DNA from: Anaerolineaceae bacterium
GTDB lineage: Bacteria > Chloroflexota > Anaerolineae > Anaerolineales > Anaerolineaceae
Direction: 5' to 3'
DNA length: 64,000 nt
Assembly: GCA_002702705.1 (NCBI GenBank)
Contig: PABH01000053.1
Location: 124,001-188,000 of the forward strand
Shown: piece by piece, positions 8,632 through 16,732 of the stretch
How positions within the stretch are numbered: the stretch's first letter is position 1
Layout of the letters: every line of letters begins with the position of its first letter
The notes under the pieces: model-generated
Seen by the model: only the letters and a program-made list of their open reading frames with translations
What the model was told of the DNA's origin: nothing
Databases searched by the model: none
Translations under genes and position numbers: made by a program

Positions 8632-9630
8632 TTATATTGTCGAAAAAGTCTTAATCAAAGTTTCTATACTGCCACCAACAGGGTACAAAATGGGACAGGT
8701 ACAACCATTTTTTATGTACTCGCCTACTTTTTCTTTAGCTTCTTCAGGAGTTCCAGAGGCAGTAATTCTTAAAATCAGATCTTCTGGAACCAAATGTTTA
8801 GCTTTTTGAATTTGTTCATGTGTTGCAGGCCAGCCCAATATACTTTGAATTTCGTTGACTACGTCCATCGAAACACCTGAAGCCTTGGCTATATGCGGTT
8901 GCTGAGCAAGATATTGGGTTAACAATTCACGGGTTGTGTCAATTGCCTTATCATGATCTTCATCCACGGAGCATACAACCAATTGTGGACGGTCAATATC
9001 GTCTACTCTTCTGCCAGCCCTCTTTGCTCCAATATCAAGCAATTCTAAAGCACGAATATTGTATTCTGGCGGCACACAATAATTTAACACTGCCCCATCC
9101 GAAATTTCACCGGTTAATTCCATCATCTTATCACCGGTAGCGCCAATCATGATGGGTACATTTCGCGGTTCACGACGGCCATGAACAACATCCAATTCAA
9201 TTCCATTTACCTGTATAAATTCACCCTCAAATGTAACCCGTTCCATATTCAATAATCTGCGCATTACTTCGACAGTTTCTCGCATGGCTGTTAAAGGTTT
9301 TTTTCTGTCGATGCCCACATTTTTTGCTAGCGGATCCCACCAGGCCCCTATCCCACAAATCATCCGATCGGGGGCAAGATCATCCAAAGTTAAAAATGTG
9401 GCCGCCAACAAACCAATATTCCGTGTCCAATTGTTGATGACACCCGAACCAACTTTAATTTTATCAGTAACAGCAGCGTAAGCTGCCATTGGGACGATTG
9501 CATCACGTACCAAGCGGCTTTCCGCTTGCCAAACAGCCTCAAAACCATGCGCTTCAGCCATTCGGACATAGTCCAATCCATCTCGCAGATCATGCGAATC
9601 CTGTAAATATAATGCTACCCGTTCAAACAT
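8632..9630 (-). CDS. LLM-class F420-dependent oxidoreductase
   Basis: 332 residues of bacterial-luciferase-like TIM barrel, close in layout to the methylene-H4MPT reductase (Mer)-type F420 enzymes. Seen: the N-terminal barrel start with [18 protein letters not shown] (about 21-38), [14 protein letters not shown] (about 58-71), [19 protein letters not shown] (about 82-100) and [29 protein letters not shown] (about 154-182). These enzymes transfer hydride between F420H2 and a substrate; the substrate here cannot be read from sequence. ATG at 9630 sits behind GGAGGATAAAC and overlaps the end of cofC by 8 bases, a sign of translational coupling. This makes it likely that the cofactor made by the operon is used by this enzyme. 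It is the last gene before a strong terminator. Confidence 0.88.
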   Translation of the reverse strand: MFERVALYLQDSHDLRDGLDYVRMAEAHGFEAVWQAESRLVRDAIVPMAAYAAVTDKIKVGSGVINNWTRNIGLLAATFLTLDDLAPDRMICGIGAWWDPLAKNVGIDRKKPLTAMRETVEVMRRLLNMERVTFEGEFIQVNGIELDVVHGRREPRNVPIMIGATGDKMMELTGEISDGAVLNYCVPPEYNIRALELLDIGAKRAGRRVDDIDRPQLVVCSVDEDHDKAIDTTRELLTQYLAQQPHIAKASGVSMDVVNEIQSILGWPATHEQIQKAKHLVPEDLILRITASGTPEEAKEKVGEYIKNGCTCPILYPVGGSIETLIKTFSTI

Positions 9631-10270
9631 GTTTATCCTCCATCGTTTTGTCTTCAGAAAAATTGTTATCGTACGTTTGCATTTTTTTATATAAAGCTAA
9701 ATCAGCAGGATCATCCAAGTCAAAACCAGTTGACCCCATCTGTACTACCTCAATCCTTGCTTCTTTTTTTTGTGCCTGCCAAATATGGCGTTCAAATGAT
9801 CCGGGCCCAAAACTAAATTCGATTAATTCAGGTGGTGAAACCAACATGGCATTGGTTCCGTTCATATGCCGGTCGGGAGCAATCACAAGCCCTGGAGATG
9901 AATGGAAATTATTGATTAGTGATATGATATCCTCTTTGGATAAAAATGGAATATCCATCGGCATAATTAAAATCGACTGAGCAGAATAGGCTTTTGCCAC
10001 CAATACAGCTCTCTTAAGTGCCAAATTCAATCCCGCCTCTCCGTCTTCCTGTAAGGTTTTCGCTCCAAAACTTCGTCCTAATGCAAGCGCAGAAGTATCT
10101 CTGGATATGACTAAAATCTCTTTTATTTCAGAAACACTTCTCAAAACATTTAATGTATTTTCTAACATTTGTGCATTCAACTGTGTACGTTCATTTTCAC
10201 TTAACACTTCAGACAACCGGGATTTTGAACGTCGCAATGGCTTTACTGGGATAATCGCCCATAGGCTCAT
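9623..10270 (-). CDS. cofC: 2-phospho-L-lactate guanylyltransferase (F420 synthesis)
   Basis: 215 residues. The N-terminal nucleotidyltransferase signature is [18 protein letters not shown] (residues 6-23), followed by a GEAGLNLAL segment (about 77-85) and the metal-binding region [13 protein letters not shown] (about 103-115). CofC activates 2-phospholactate (or phosphoenolpyruvate in many bacteria) with GTP to give the precursor joined to Fo by CofD. Length is normal. ATG at 10270 follows GGAGAC. It overlaps the LLM oxidoreductase gene by 8 bases, and cofE lies 94 bases upstream. CofD and the Fo synthases CofG/H are not in this window, so they must be elsewhere. Confidence 0.9.
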   Translation of the reverse strand: MSLWAIIPVKPLRRSKSRLSEVLSENERTQLNAQMLENTLNVLRSVSEIKEILVISRDTSALALGRSFGAKTLQEDGEAGLNLALKRAVLVAKAYSAQSILIMPMDIPFLSKEDIISLINNFHSSPGLVIAPDRHMNGTNAMLVSPPELIEFSFGPGSFERHIWQAQKKEARIEVVQMGSTGFDLDDPADLALYKKMQTYDNNFSEDKTMEDKHV

Positions 10271-10364
10271 AAAGAGTCTCCAAACATAAACTAAGACGGA
10301 TTAATAGAATGGGTATGAATTAAGATTGTCTGACAAATTCATTATACAACAAATTATAAAAATA

Positions 10365-11135
10365 TCACCTGAATAAATCTTCGTTTTCAGGACGAATCAC
10401 ATCACTAATAGAACCCTCACCCATTGAATAAGGGTATCCACGCACCAACACAACTGGTTTTCCTTCAGCAGCCTGTCCCATTAATATAGAAGCAGCCGCA
10501 GCCAATTCATCACATGTTCCAATTTCTGTAACTTGTAATCGGTAACCATACAAATCGGAATGTCCTCGTCTATCTAACACACCTTGGATACCAGACAGAC
10601 CAATCGTTATGCCCACAACACCTCTGCGCCAAGGACGTCCGTGAGAATCAATTATTAAAACGGCAATCGATTTTCCAGTTTGATCTTTAATTTTTTTTCG
10701 AATTTCATTCGCACTTTGATCAGGATTTTTAGGTAATAACAATACGGAAATATCGTTTTCATTTTTTTGCTTAATATTGGATTGATCAATACCTGCATTC
10801 GCACAAATGAATCCTAATTTATGCTCAACAACCATTAATCCTTTTCGAGTTCGTAGCACTTTATTGGACTCACTTAAGATAAGTTCTATTACACGAGGGT
10901 CTTTTCCGGTTTGTAAAACGTAGTTTAATGCCTTTTCAGAAGGGTGAATATCAGATAATTTGACATACCGATTTTCCGCCTTAGAAACGATTTTTTGGGC
11001 AATAATAAGAATATCACCATCTTCCCAAACCCAATTATTCCTTGCACATTCATTGGAGATGACTGAACTTAGATCATCTCCAATGTTCACCTCAGGGAAC
11101 CCTTCCAAAGCTTTTAAATAAAGCTCACTCGACAT
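10365..11135 (-). CDS. cofE: Coenzyme F420-0:L-glutamate ligase
   Basis: 256 residues, the single-domain CofE form. Seen: WEDGDILIIAQKIVSKAENR (about 37-56; IIAQKIVSKAE is the family signature), the GLMVVEHKLGFICANAGIDQSN segment (about 98-119), SHGRPWRRGVVGITIGLSGI (about 164-183, metal/GTP site) and VVLVRGYPYSMGEGSISDVIRP at the end. It adds the first L-glutamates to F420-0 using GTP. The start ATG overlaps the npdG stop region by 11 bases. The fused C-terminal nitroreductase-like domain found in actinobacterial FbiB is absent, so further polyglutamylation would need a separate protein. Confidence 0.92.
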   Translation of the reverse strand: MSSELYLKALEGFPEVNIGDDLSSVISNECARNNWVWEDGDILIIAQKIVSKAENRYVKLSDIHPSEKALNYVLQTGKDPRVIELILSESNKVLRTRKGLMVVEHKLGFICANAGIDQSNIKQKNENDISVLLLPKNPDQSANEIRKKIKDQTGKSIAVLIIDSHGRPWRRGVVGITIGLSGIQGVLDRRGHSDLYGYRLQVTEIGTCDELAAAASILMGQAAEGKPVVLVRGYPYSMGEGSISDVIRPENEDLFR

Positions 11136-11796
11136 TATTTATCCCGGTAATTTTTATGCCAGCATCATGTATACCGTATTTTTTATTTAAGCCAATTAAT
11201 ATCGATGTCATGCCTTCGACAACCACAGAATTTTCAATCGGGCCTGCATCCCATCCGGTTAAACCGGCATCCTCAACCAAGCCAATCACCAACTCGCGGT
11301 TTCCTTTGCCAGTTCCTGTTACTAACACATCACAATGCACCTCACTGTCACCCATTAAATGTTCATATGAAATGTTCTGAAAAGCTGCAACCACCGGAGT
11401 TTCGATACCAAATATATCTTGCGCTTCTTGAGAAGCACTCCCCGCTGGAGGCATTTGCACTTTGGTCACTTTGGGAGGAACCAGTGGTACGGTAACATCT
11501 ATTACAATTTTTCCTTTTACTTGGTCTTTAATCCCTTCACACATAGCCTGATGTGCCTGATAGGGAACTGTTAAAACCACTATCTCTGCTTCTTCTGCTG
11601 CTTGGGCATTATCCATTCCAACAACCACTCCTTCCCCAATCATCTGATTGAGTTCAGTCGCTGCATCTAATGCTTTCTCTAATTTTCTTGATCCAATAAT
11701 GACTTTATGTCCTTTTTTTGCCCAACGGTACCCTAGACCTTTCCCTTCTTTTCCCGTTCCACCTAAAATTGCGATAATTTTTTGTGTTGACTCCAT
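11125..11796 (-). CDS. npdG: NADPH-dependent F420 reductase
   Basis: 223 residues. The N-terminal Rossmann motif is IIAILGGTGKEGKGLGYRWAK (about 7-27), followed by IIGSRKLEKA, the usual NADP-phosphate-binding loop. Further on, VVLTVPYQAHQAM, IVIDVTVPLVPP and VVAAFQNISYEHL are family segments. The enzyme passes hydride between NADP(H) and F420, linking the F420 pool to general metabolism. ATG at 11796 follows AGGAGC. The gene lies 16 bases after the SsnA-like gene and overlaps cofE by 11 bases. F420 reductase clustered with cofE and cofC suggests the operon provides both synthesis and recycling of the cofactor for the LLM enzyme, and perhaps for the Mo enzymes. Confidence 0.9.
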   Translation of the reverse strand: MESTQKIIAILGGTGKEGKGLGYRWAKKGHKVIIGSRKLEKALDAATELNQMIGEGVVVGMDNAQAAEEAEIVVLTVPYQAHQAMCEGIKDQVKGKIVIDVTVPLVPPKVTKVQMPPAGSASQEAQDIFGIETPVVAAFQNISYEHLMGDSEVHCDVLVTGTGKGNRELVIGLVEDAGLTGWDAGPIENSVVVEGMTSILIGLNKKYGIHDAGIKITGINNVE

Positions 11797-11812
11797 CTGC
11801 TTTGCTCCTGTT

Positions 11813-13156
11813 TTAAAATTGGCTATTATAGTTTTCCCAAACTGATTTTGAGTTTTTTAAGGCTTCATTAAAAATTTTCTCTTCATCAATACCGATTAGT
11901 TGTCGGTTTGACATTAACACTTTTCCTGACACCATTGTCATTGTAACCATACTATGTTGCATTCCGAACAAAATATGCCATGGTAAATTCCCTGGTGTTA
12001 ATTCAGTAAAGGGTTTGTAGTCTACAAAAATCAAATCGGCAACTGCACCTTCATTAATTTTGCCCACAGGCACTCCAAAAAAGTGAGAAGCCATTTCGGA
12101 ATTGTTATAAATAGCCATATCAACAACTTCATATCCCCCCATACGACGCGGATCACGATTTACGAGTTTATGAACCAAATATGCGGTTTTCCATTCATCC
12201 CACATTGTGTTGGAAAACCCATCGTTCCCTAAACAGACCTTAACCCCAGCTCGCTTCATTGATTCTACATCACCAATTCCAACTGCGTTATTCATATTAG
12301 AACGAGGCTGATGAGTAACCCAAGTTTGGGTATCAGATAAAAGACAAATTTCTTTTGCATCAACATGGACCGCGTGCGCAACTATTGCATTTTTATTCAA
12401 CAAATTGAAATCACACAATCGATCCACGACCCGTTTACCACTCTTTTTCAGTGAATCATATTGATCTACAGTGTGTTCAGCAACATGAATATGAATTCCA
12501 AATTGCTCATCCATTGCTGAATGCACTTTACCTAGTGTGTCTTGAGAAAGGGTTAAGCTGGCGTGGAGGCCAAAAGAACCTGTCAGACGCCCACTTAAAT
12601 TATCACCTTTCTTAATTCGTTCAATAAATCGAACATTTTCTTTTATGCCAGCTTCAGCTTTTTCGTTTCCATCTCGATCTGTTACTTCATATGCGAGGGA
12701 AGCCCTTATGCCGGATTCGTCAATCACATCTGCGATCACATCCAATGAACCGTTTATAAAATTAGGGGAGGCATGATGATCAAACAAAGTTGTATTACCA
12801 TGCTTTATCGCATCGATAATAGAAACCCATGCAGAACTGCGAACAGCTTTTTCATCTAACGCTTTGTCTAAGGACCACCACAAATCTCGTAATATTTCAG
12901 GAAAAGCTGGTGGTGGATCAGTGGGGATAGCCAGACCTCGCGAATAAGCTCCATAAAAATGTGTGTGTGCACATATCAATCCGGGCATAACATATTGCCC
13001 ATTTGCATCCATTTTTTCTTCAAGAGGAAAATCTTCTAAAAGAGTAGACTGATCGGCAATTTTAAAGATTTTTCCTTCACGAATTAAAATTGCTTGATTT
13101 TCTAAAATTTGATTGGGTTGGTCCCAGGTAATAATCTTTCCATTTATAATGATCAT
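11813..13156 (-). CDS. ssnA: SsnA-like amidohydrolase
   Basis: 447 residues of the amidohydrolase superfamily. Metal ligands are visible: H64 and H66 in AHTHFYG, His in HIHVAEH (about 236-242), His in IVAHAVH and Asp in LGNDGF. The segments LWWSLDKALDE, DHHASPNFINGSL and PRSNMNNAVG match SsnA (recalled from the E. coli protein) better than the MTA/SAH deaminases. SsnA occurs in E. coli in the xdhD/ygfK selenium-associated locus, where its substrate is unproven; a deaminase or hydrolase of a purine-like compound is likely. ATG at 13156 follows TTGGAG. It begins the F420 block, placing SsnA, F420 enzymes and two Mo hydroxylases in one neighbourhood. The gene symbol reflects family membership, not proven function. 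Confidence 0.85.
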   Translation of the reverse strand: MIIINGKIITWDQPNQILENQAILIREGKIFKIADQSTLLEDFPLEEKMDANGQYVMPGLICAHTHFYGAYSRGLAIPTDPPPAFPEILRDLWWSLDKALDEKAVRSSAWVSIIDAIKHGNTTLFDHHASPNFINGSLDVIADVIDESGIRASLAYEVTDRDGNEKAEAGIKENVRFIERIKKGDNLSGRLTGSFGLHASLTLSQDTLGKVHSAMDEQFGIHIHVAEHTVDQYDSLKKSGKRVVDRLCDFNLLNKNAIVAHAVHVDAKEICLLSDTQTWVTHQPRSNMNNAVGIGDVESMKRAGVKVCLGNDGFSNTMWDEWKTAYLVHKLVNRDPRRMGGYEVVDMAIYNNSEMASHFFGVPVGKINEGAVADLIFVDYKPFTELTPGNLPWHILFGMQHSMVTMTMVSGKVLMSNRQLIGIDEEKIFNEALKNSKSVWENYNSQF

Positions 13157-13235
13157 CTAATTCTCTCCAATACTATTGAATAGTTCGAGTATTATTATTG
13201 TATCTTATCCGCAAAATTGCATAAGCTAATTTTAG

Positions 13236-13258
13236 TTTGAATTATAAAAAAATTCAAA
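13236..13258. promoter_or_regulatory. Inverted repeat in divergent ssnA / M20 intergenic region
   Basis: Arms TTTGAATT (13236-13243) and AATTCAAA (13251-13258) are separated by 7 bases. The repeat lies just upstream of a TATAAT (13266-13271) that would serve the plus-strand dipeptidase gene. No -35 at normal distance is visible, so an activator or repressor bound here is plausible. The palindrome is AT-rich and could be chance. Confidence 0.35.
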
Positions 13259-13332
13259 AAACACTTATAATCGTATGTGTTTAACAATTATGACGAAAAA
13301 ACATGACAAAACAATTCATTCAGGAGGCGATA

Positions 13333-14715
13333 ATGCCTAATAAAACAGAAGCACTATTATATGCAAATGAAAATTTACCAAAATTCAAATCTGATTTAGA
13401 AGATTTAGTAAAAATACCCTCCGTTTCAACAGACCCTAACCATACTACTGACATCAGAAAAACAGCTGACTGGTTGAAATCAAAATTATCAGACCTTGGT
13501 TTTCAAGAAACAAAAATAATTGAAACAGATGGGCATCCTGCAGTTTATGGATCGTATCAAGTAGGTCCGAATGCAAAAACCGTATTGATTTATGGCCATT
13601 ATGATGTTCAACCTGCTGACCCAATTGACTTGTGGAAAACGGAACCTTTTGAACCCATTATCAAAGATCAACGGATGTATGGCCGTGGGGCTTCTGATAT
13701 GAAAGGTCAGATAATCGCCAGTCTAGCAGCAGTAGAATCAATGCTGAAGAGTGGTGGCGCACCCGTTAATATAAAGTATATTATTGAAGGTGAAGAAGAA
13801 ATTGGCTCACCAAACTTGGCTAAAGCCTTAGAAAAACATGCCGATTTGCTGAGATGCGATGTAATCCTTAATCCAGATGCAGGTATGATATCACCGACTT
13901 CACCGACTATTGTCTATGGTTTGCGTGGACTTGCTTATTTTGAAATTATTATTAAAGGCCCAAACAGAGATTTGCATTCAGGCATGTTTGGTGGGATCGT
14001 CCAAAACCCAGCAATTGTTCTTAGCAAATTAATCGCAGGTATGGTAAATGAAGACGGTGTTATTCAACTTCCAGGCTACTATGATTCAGTGGAAGAATTA
14101 TCGCTTGAAGAAAGAACAGAACTTTCACGCCTTCCGATTAAGGATGAGGATTTAAAAGAACAAACTGGTGCAAAAAAATTACATGGCGAAATTGGATATA
14201 CTTCTGTCGAAAGAGTTGGTGCCCGTCCTACACTGGATGTAAATGGAATGTTATCCGGTTTTACTGGTAAAGGTTCAAAAACAATCATTCCTGCCTGGGC
14301 TATGGCGAAAGTTTCCATGCGATTGGTTCCACATCAAGATCCAAAAGTTGTTCACCAACAGCTTGTAACATATATTCAAAACAATGTACCCGACACGGTG
14401 GAGTGGGAAGTAATCCAACATGCTGGTGGACCAGCAGCGATTACGAACCGGGAACACCCTGGTGTGAAGGCATTAAGTGAAGCCCTAGAAGAAATATGGC
14501 ATCAAAAGCCCTTCTTTAAACGTGAGGGCGGCAGCATCCCTGTCGTGACCGAGATGCAACAAATTATTGGTACGGAATCCGTATTATCAGGATTTGGTTT
14601 GCCAGGCGATAATATCCATTCTCCAAATGAAAGCCTACACATACCAACCTGGGAAAAAGGAATTCTTGCGTTAATATTGTTTTTCTATAATTATGCAGGT
14701 GGATATGAAAACTGA
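13333..14715 (+). CDS. M20 family dipeptidase / metallopeptidase
   Basis: 460 residues from the ATG at 13333, chosen because CAGGAGG lies 5 bases upstream; an in-frame ATG at 13303 has no such site. Zinc-ligand motifs of the M20 family are present: YGHYDVQPADP (H and catalytic D, about 83-93), GRGASDMKGQ (D, about 118-127), IEGEEEIGSPN (catalytic E and ligand E, about 151-161), LNPDAGM (D) and a C-terminal DNIHSPNESL (H). The dimerisation domain lies between. The DVQPADPxxxW form and the IPVVTEMQ segment match the bacterial CNDP-like dipeptidases rather than DapE or ArgE. It probably cleaves small peptides in the cytosol. The next gene overlaps its 3' end by 11 bases. Confidence 0.9.
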   Translation: MPNKTEALLYANENLPKFKSDLEDLVKIPSVSTDPNHTTDIRKTADWLKSKLSDLGFQETKIIETDGHPAVYGSYQVGPNAKTVLIYGHYDVQPADPIDLWKTEPFEPIIKDQRMYGRGASDMKGQIIASLAAVESMLKSGGAPVNIKYIIEGEEEIGSPNLAKALEKHADLLRCDVILNPDAGMISPTSPTIVYGLRGLAYFEIIIKGPNRDLHSGMFGGIVQNPAIVLSKLIAGMVNEDGVIQLPGYYDSVEELSLEERTELSRLPIKDEDLKEQTGAKKLHGEIGYTSVERVGARPTLDVNGMLSGFTGKGSKTIIPAWAMAKVSMRLVPHQDPKVVHQQLVTYIQNNVPDTVEWEVIQHAGGPAAITNREHPGVKALSEALEEIWHQKPFFKREGGSIPVVTEMQQIIGTESVLSGFGLPGDNIHSPNESLHIPTWEKGILALILFFYNYAGGYEN

Positions 14716-15595
14716 AGAATTAAAATTACCATCTTATGGCGGTCAGGCCCTAATTGAAGGTGTGCTTATGCGCGGAAGTAAATACCTGGCCGCAGCTTTC
14801 AGAAAACCAGATGGCGCGATTGTCATCGAAACCGAGGAGCTTAGTAAAATTTACCAATCAAAACTTGCAAAAATCCCTTTCCTACGTGGTTTAGTGATTT
14901 TGTGGGATGCGTTAGGATTGGGAACGAAATATTTGACCATCTCTGCGAATTACCAAACTGAAGAAGAGGAAGAAAAAATCGAAGGCCCAATGTTGTACCT
15001 AACACTTATAGGTTCCCTTGCAGTCGCGGTTTTATTATTTTTTCTTGCCCCGGCTTTAATTGGAAAAGGAATTGACTCTTTATTAAGTATAGGAGCAACT
15101 TTTCAAAATCTAATTGAAGGATTGATCAGGCTTATTTTTGTAATTCTTTACATCTGGGGAATTGGCAAAATGCCCGATATCGCGAGAGTGTTTGCTTATC
15201 ACGGTGCAGAACATAAAACCATCAACGCGTTTGAAGATGGAAGTAATTTAACCCCGCAGCAAGTTCAAGGTTTTGGTTTGCAACACCCCCGATGTGGCAC
15301 GGCTTTTATCCTATATGTGGTTATCATTTCTGTGATCATCTTTACACTTATTGGATCAACAAATTGGTTGGTATTAATTCTTTCTCGAATTTTACTAATT
15401 CCATTTATTGCTATGTTGGCGTATGAATTCATCAGGTGGACTGCAGATCATTTGCAAAATCCGATTATTTCGTTATTTGCCAAACCAGGTATGATGTTAC
15501 AAAAACTCACTACGAATGAACCCGACGAAAAAATCTTAGAAGTCAGTATTGCAGCATTTAATGCCATGTACCAACTAGAAAACCCCACCAATTAA
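14705..15595 (+). CDS. DUF1385 family membrane protein
   Basis: 296 residues from the ATG at 14705 (AGGTGG just upstream). The family signatures are YGGQALIEGVLMRG (about 10-23), AYHGAEHKTINAFE (about 164-177) and HPRCGTAFILYV (about 194-205). Four or five hydrophobic segments lie at about 98-125, 138-155, 202-225 and 230-250. The family (YqhQ-like in Bacillus) is widespread in Firmicutes and Chloroflexota; its biochemical role is not settled, though conserved His/Glu/Cys residues suggest metal binding or hydrolysis. It overlaps the dipeptidase gene by 11 bases and ends just before a strong terminator. Confidence 0.9.
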   Translation: MKTEELKLPSYGGQALIEGVLMRGSKYLAAAFRKPDGAIVIETEELSKIYQSKLAKIPFLRGLVILWDALGLGTKYLTISANYQTEEEEEKIEGPMLYLTLIGSLAVAVLLFFLAPALIGKGIDSLLSIGATFQNLIEGLIRLIFVILYIWGIGKMPDIARVFAYHGAEHKTINAFEDGSNLTPQQVQGFGLQHPRCGTAFILYVVIISVIIFTLIGSTNWLVLILSRILLIPFIAMLAYEFIRWTADHLQNPIISLFAKPGMMLQKLTTNEPDEKILEVSIAAFNAMYQLENPTN

Positions 15596-15610
15596 TTTAT
15601 CTTTAAAATT

Positions 15611-15658
15611 AAAACACCACTCGATAATAATCCTTTTTCGAGTGGTGTTTTAATTTTT
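15611..15658 (+). terminator. Rho-independent terminator after DUF1385 gene
   Basis: Perfect 14-bp stem AAAACACCACTCGA (15611-15624) / TCGAGTGGTGTTTT (15638-15651) with a 13-base loop, followed by AATTTTTT. It closes the dipeptidase-DUF1385 unit. Confidence 0.85.
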
Positions 15659-15665
15659 TGATTGC

Positions 15666-15693
15666 TTGACTTGTTGCTTTGTTTTAATATACT
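15666..15693 (+). promoter_or_regulatory. Promoter of comEA-to-dgkA operon, probably leaderless
   Basis: TTGACT (15666-15671), 16-bp spacer, TATACT (15688-15693). The comEA ATG begins only 9 bases past the -10 box, so transcription should start within 2-4 bases of the start codon. There is no Shine-Dalgarno sequence. Confidence 0.6.
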
Positions 15694-15702
15694 TATTCTT
15701 AA

Positions 15703-16266
15703 ATGAGTAAAAAAGATATTCTTCAAATTATAACTTCAGTTGCTATCGGATTTTTATTATCCGGTTTAATTTTAATTATCAACCGTTCTCAGCCAAAGAC
15801 GATCATGGTTTTAAACCCTCCACCTACCGCGCCACCGATTATGGTTTTTATATCTGGTGAAGTTGAAAATCCAGATGTTTATGCACTTCCAAAGGGCTCA
15901 AGATTAATCGATTTGATTAACGCAGCTGGGGGCTTAAAAAATTTACATGAAAGCCCAAATATGAATTTGGCGGCTATCCTTTATGATGGACAGCACGTGA
16001 TTATTCAACCTCAAAATACACACCTAACAGTTAATGAAACCAATCTGGCAAGTGAAAGTGAAATAAAAATCAATATTAACGAAGCAACAACTGAAGAACT
16101 AACCGAATTGCCAGGAATTGGGAGTACAAAAGCGGATGCCATTGTACAATATCGCCTAACCAATGGTCCTTTTGACGAAATAGAGGATATACTTAACGTT
16201 CCAGGTATCGGTGAATATACTTTTGAACTAATTAAAGATTTAATTACGATAAATCAAATATACTAA
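15703..16266 (+). CDS. comEA: ComEA-like SLBB / helix-hairpin-helix protein
   Basis: 187 residues. The N-terminal membrane anchor (about 9-27) is followed by a proline-rich stretch, an SLBB domain (FISGEVENPDVYALPKGSRL, about 49-68) and a C-terminal double helix-hairpin-helix (ININEATTEELTELPGIGSTKA, then FDEIEDILNVPGIGEYTF). ComEA binds incoming double-stranded DNA at the cell surface during natural transformation. Length and domain order match the family. No comEC or comF lies beside it; instead it leads an operon with yqeY, the 7TM-HD phosphodiesterase, ybeY and dgkA. The start has no ribosome site and appears leaderless. Confidence 0.88.
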   Translation: MSKKDILQIITSVAIGFLLSGLILIINRSQPKTIMVLNPPPTAPPIMVFISGEVENPDVYALPKGSRLIDLINAAGGLKNLHESPNMNLAAILYDGQHVIIQPQNTHLTVNETNLASESEIKININEATTEELTELPGIGSTKADAIVQYRLTNGPFDEIEDILNVPGIGEYTFELIKDLITINQIY

Positions 16267-16276
16267 CGAGGAAGAA

Positions 16277-16723
16277 ATGACTATTAGAGAAGAATTAACC
16301 CAGTCCTTAACATCAGCAATGAAAGAAAAAAACGATCTTGCAAAAAAAACCATTCGCGGAATTCTTTCTAACATAAAAAATCAGGAAATCGAAAAACAAA
16401 CCGTTTTATCAGAAGAGGAGATAATTGCGGTATTGTATAAAGAATTAAAAATCCGTGATGAAGCGATTGAAGGAGCGGAAAAAATTAATCGCACTGATTT
16501 GATTGATGAAGCTGAACGAGAAAAAGAAATTATTAAAAATTACTTACCAAAAGAAATGGAAGAATCTGAGATTCGCCAAATTGTTCAAAATGCAATAAAA
16601 CAAATTGATGCAAAATCCATGGCTGATATGGGCAAGGTAATGAAAATCGTATTACCAGAACTTGCAGGAAAAGCACCAAACAGCCTTATCAGCAAAATCG
16701 TCAAAGACGAATTATCATCATAA
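16277..16723 (+). CDS. yqeY: GatB/YqeY domain-containing protein
   Basis: 148 residues. The YqeY signature is present throughout: MTIREELTQSLTSAMKEKNDLAKKTIRGILSNIKN at the N-terminus in pieces, EEIIAVLYKELKIRDEAI (about 48-65), YLPKEMEESEIRQIV (about 92-106) and MADMGKVMKIVLPELAGKA (about 116-134). The domain is shared with the tail of GatB and binds tRNA in that setting; a free YqeY may act in tRNA-dependent amidation. GAGGAAGAA precedes the ATG. The spacing to comEA (10 bases) and to the next gene (9 bases) shows co-transcription. Confidence 0.92.
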   Translation: MTIREELTQSLTSAMKEKNDLAKKTIRGILSNIKNQEIEKQTVLSEEEIIAVLYKELKIRDEAIEGAEKINRTDLIDEAEREKEIIKNYLPKEMEESEIRQIVQNAIKQIDAKSMADMGKVMKIVLPELAGKAPNSLISKIVKDELSS

Positions 16724-16732
16724 ACGAATGGT

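Noticed and set aside
10341-10346. TATAAT on the minus strand upstream of cofC
   Set aside because: A good -10 but no -35 at acceptable distance and no extended element; too weak to list as a promoter.
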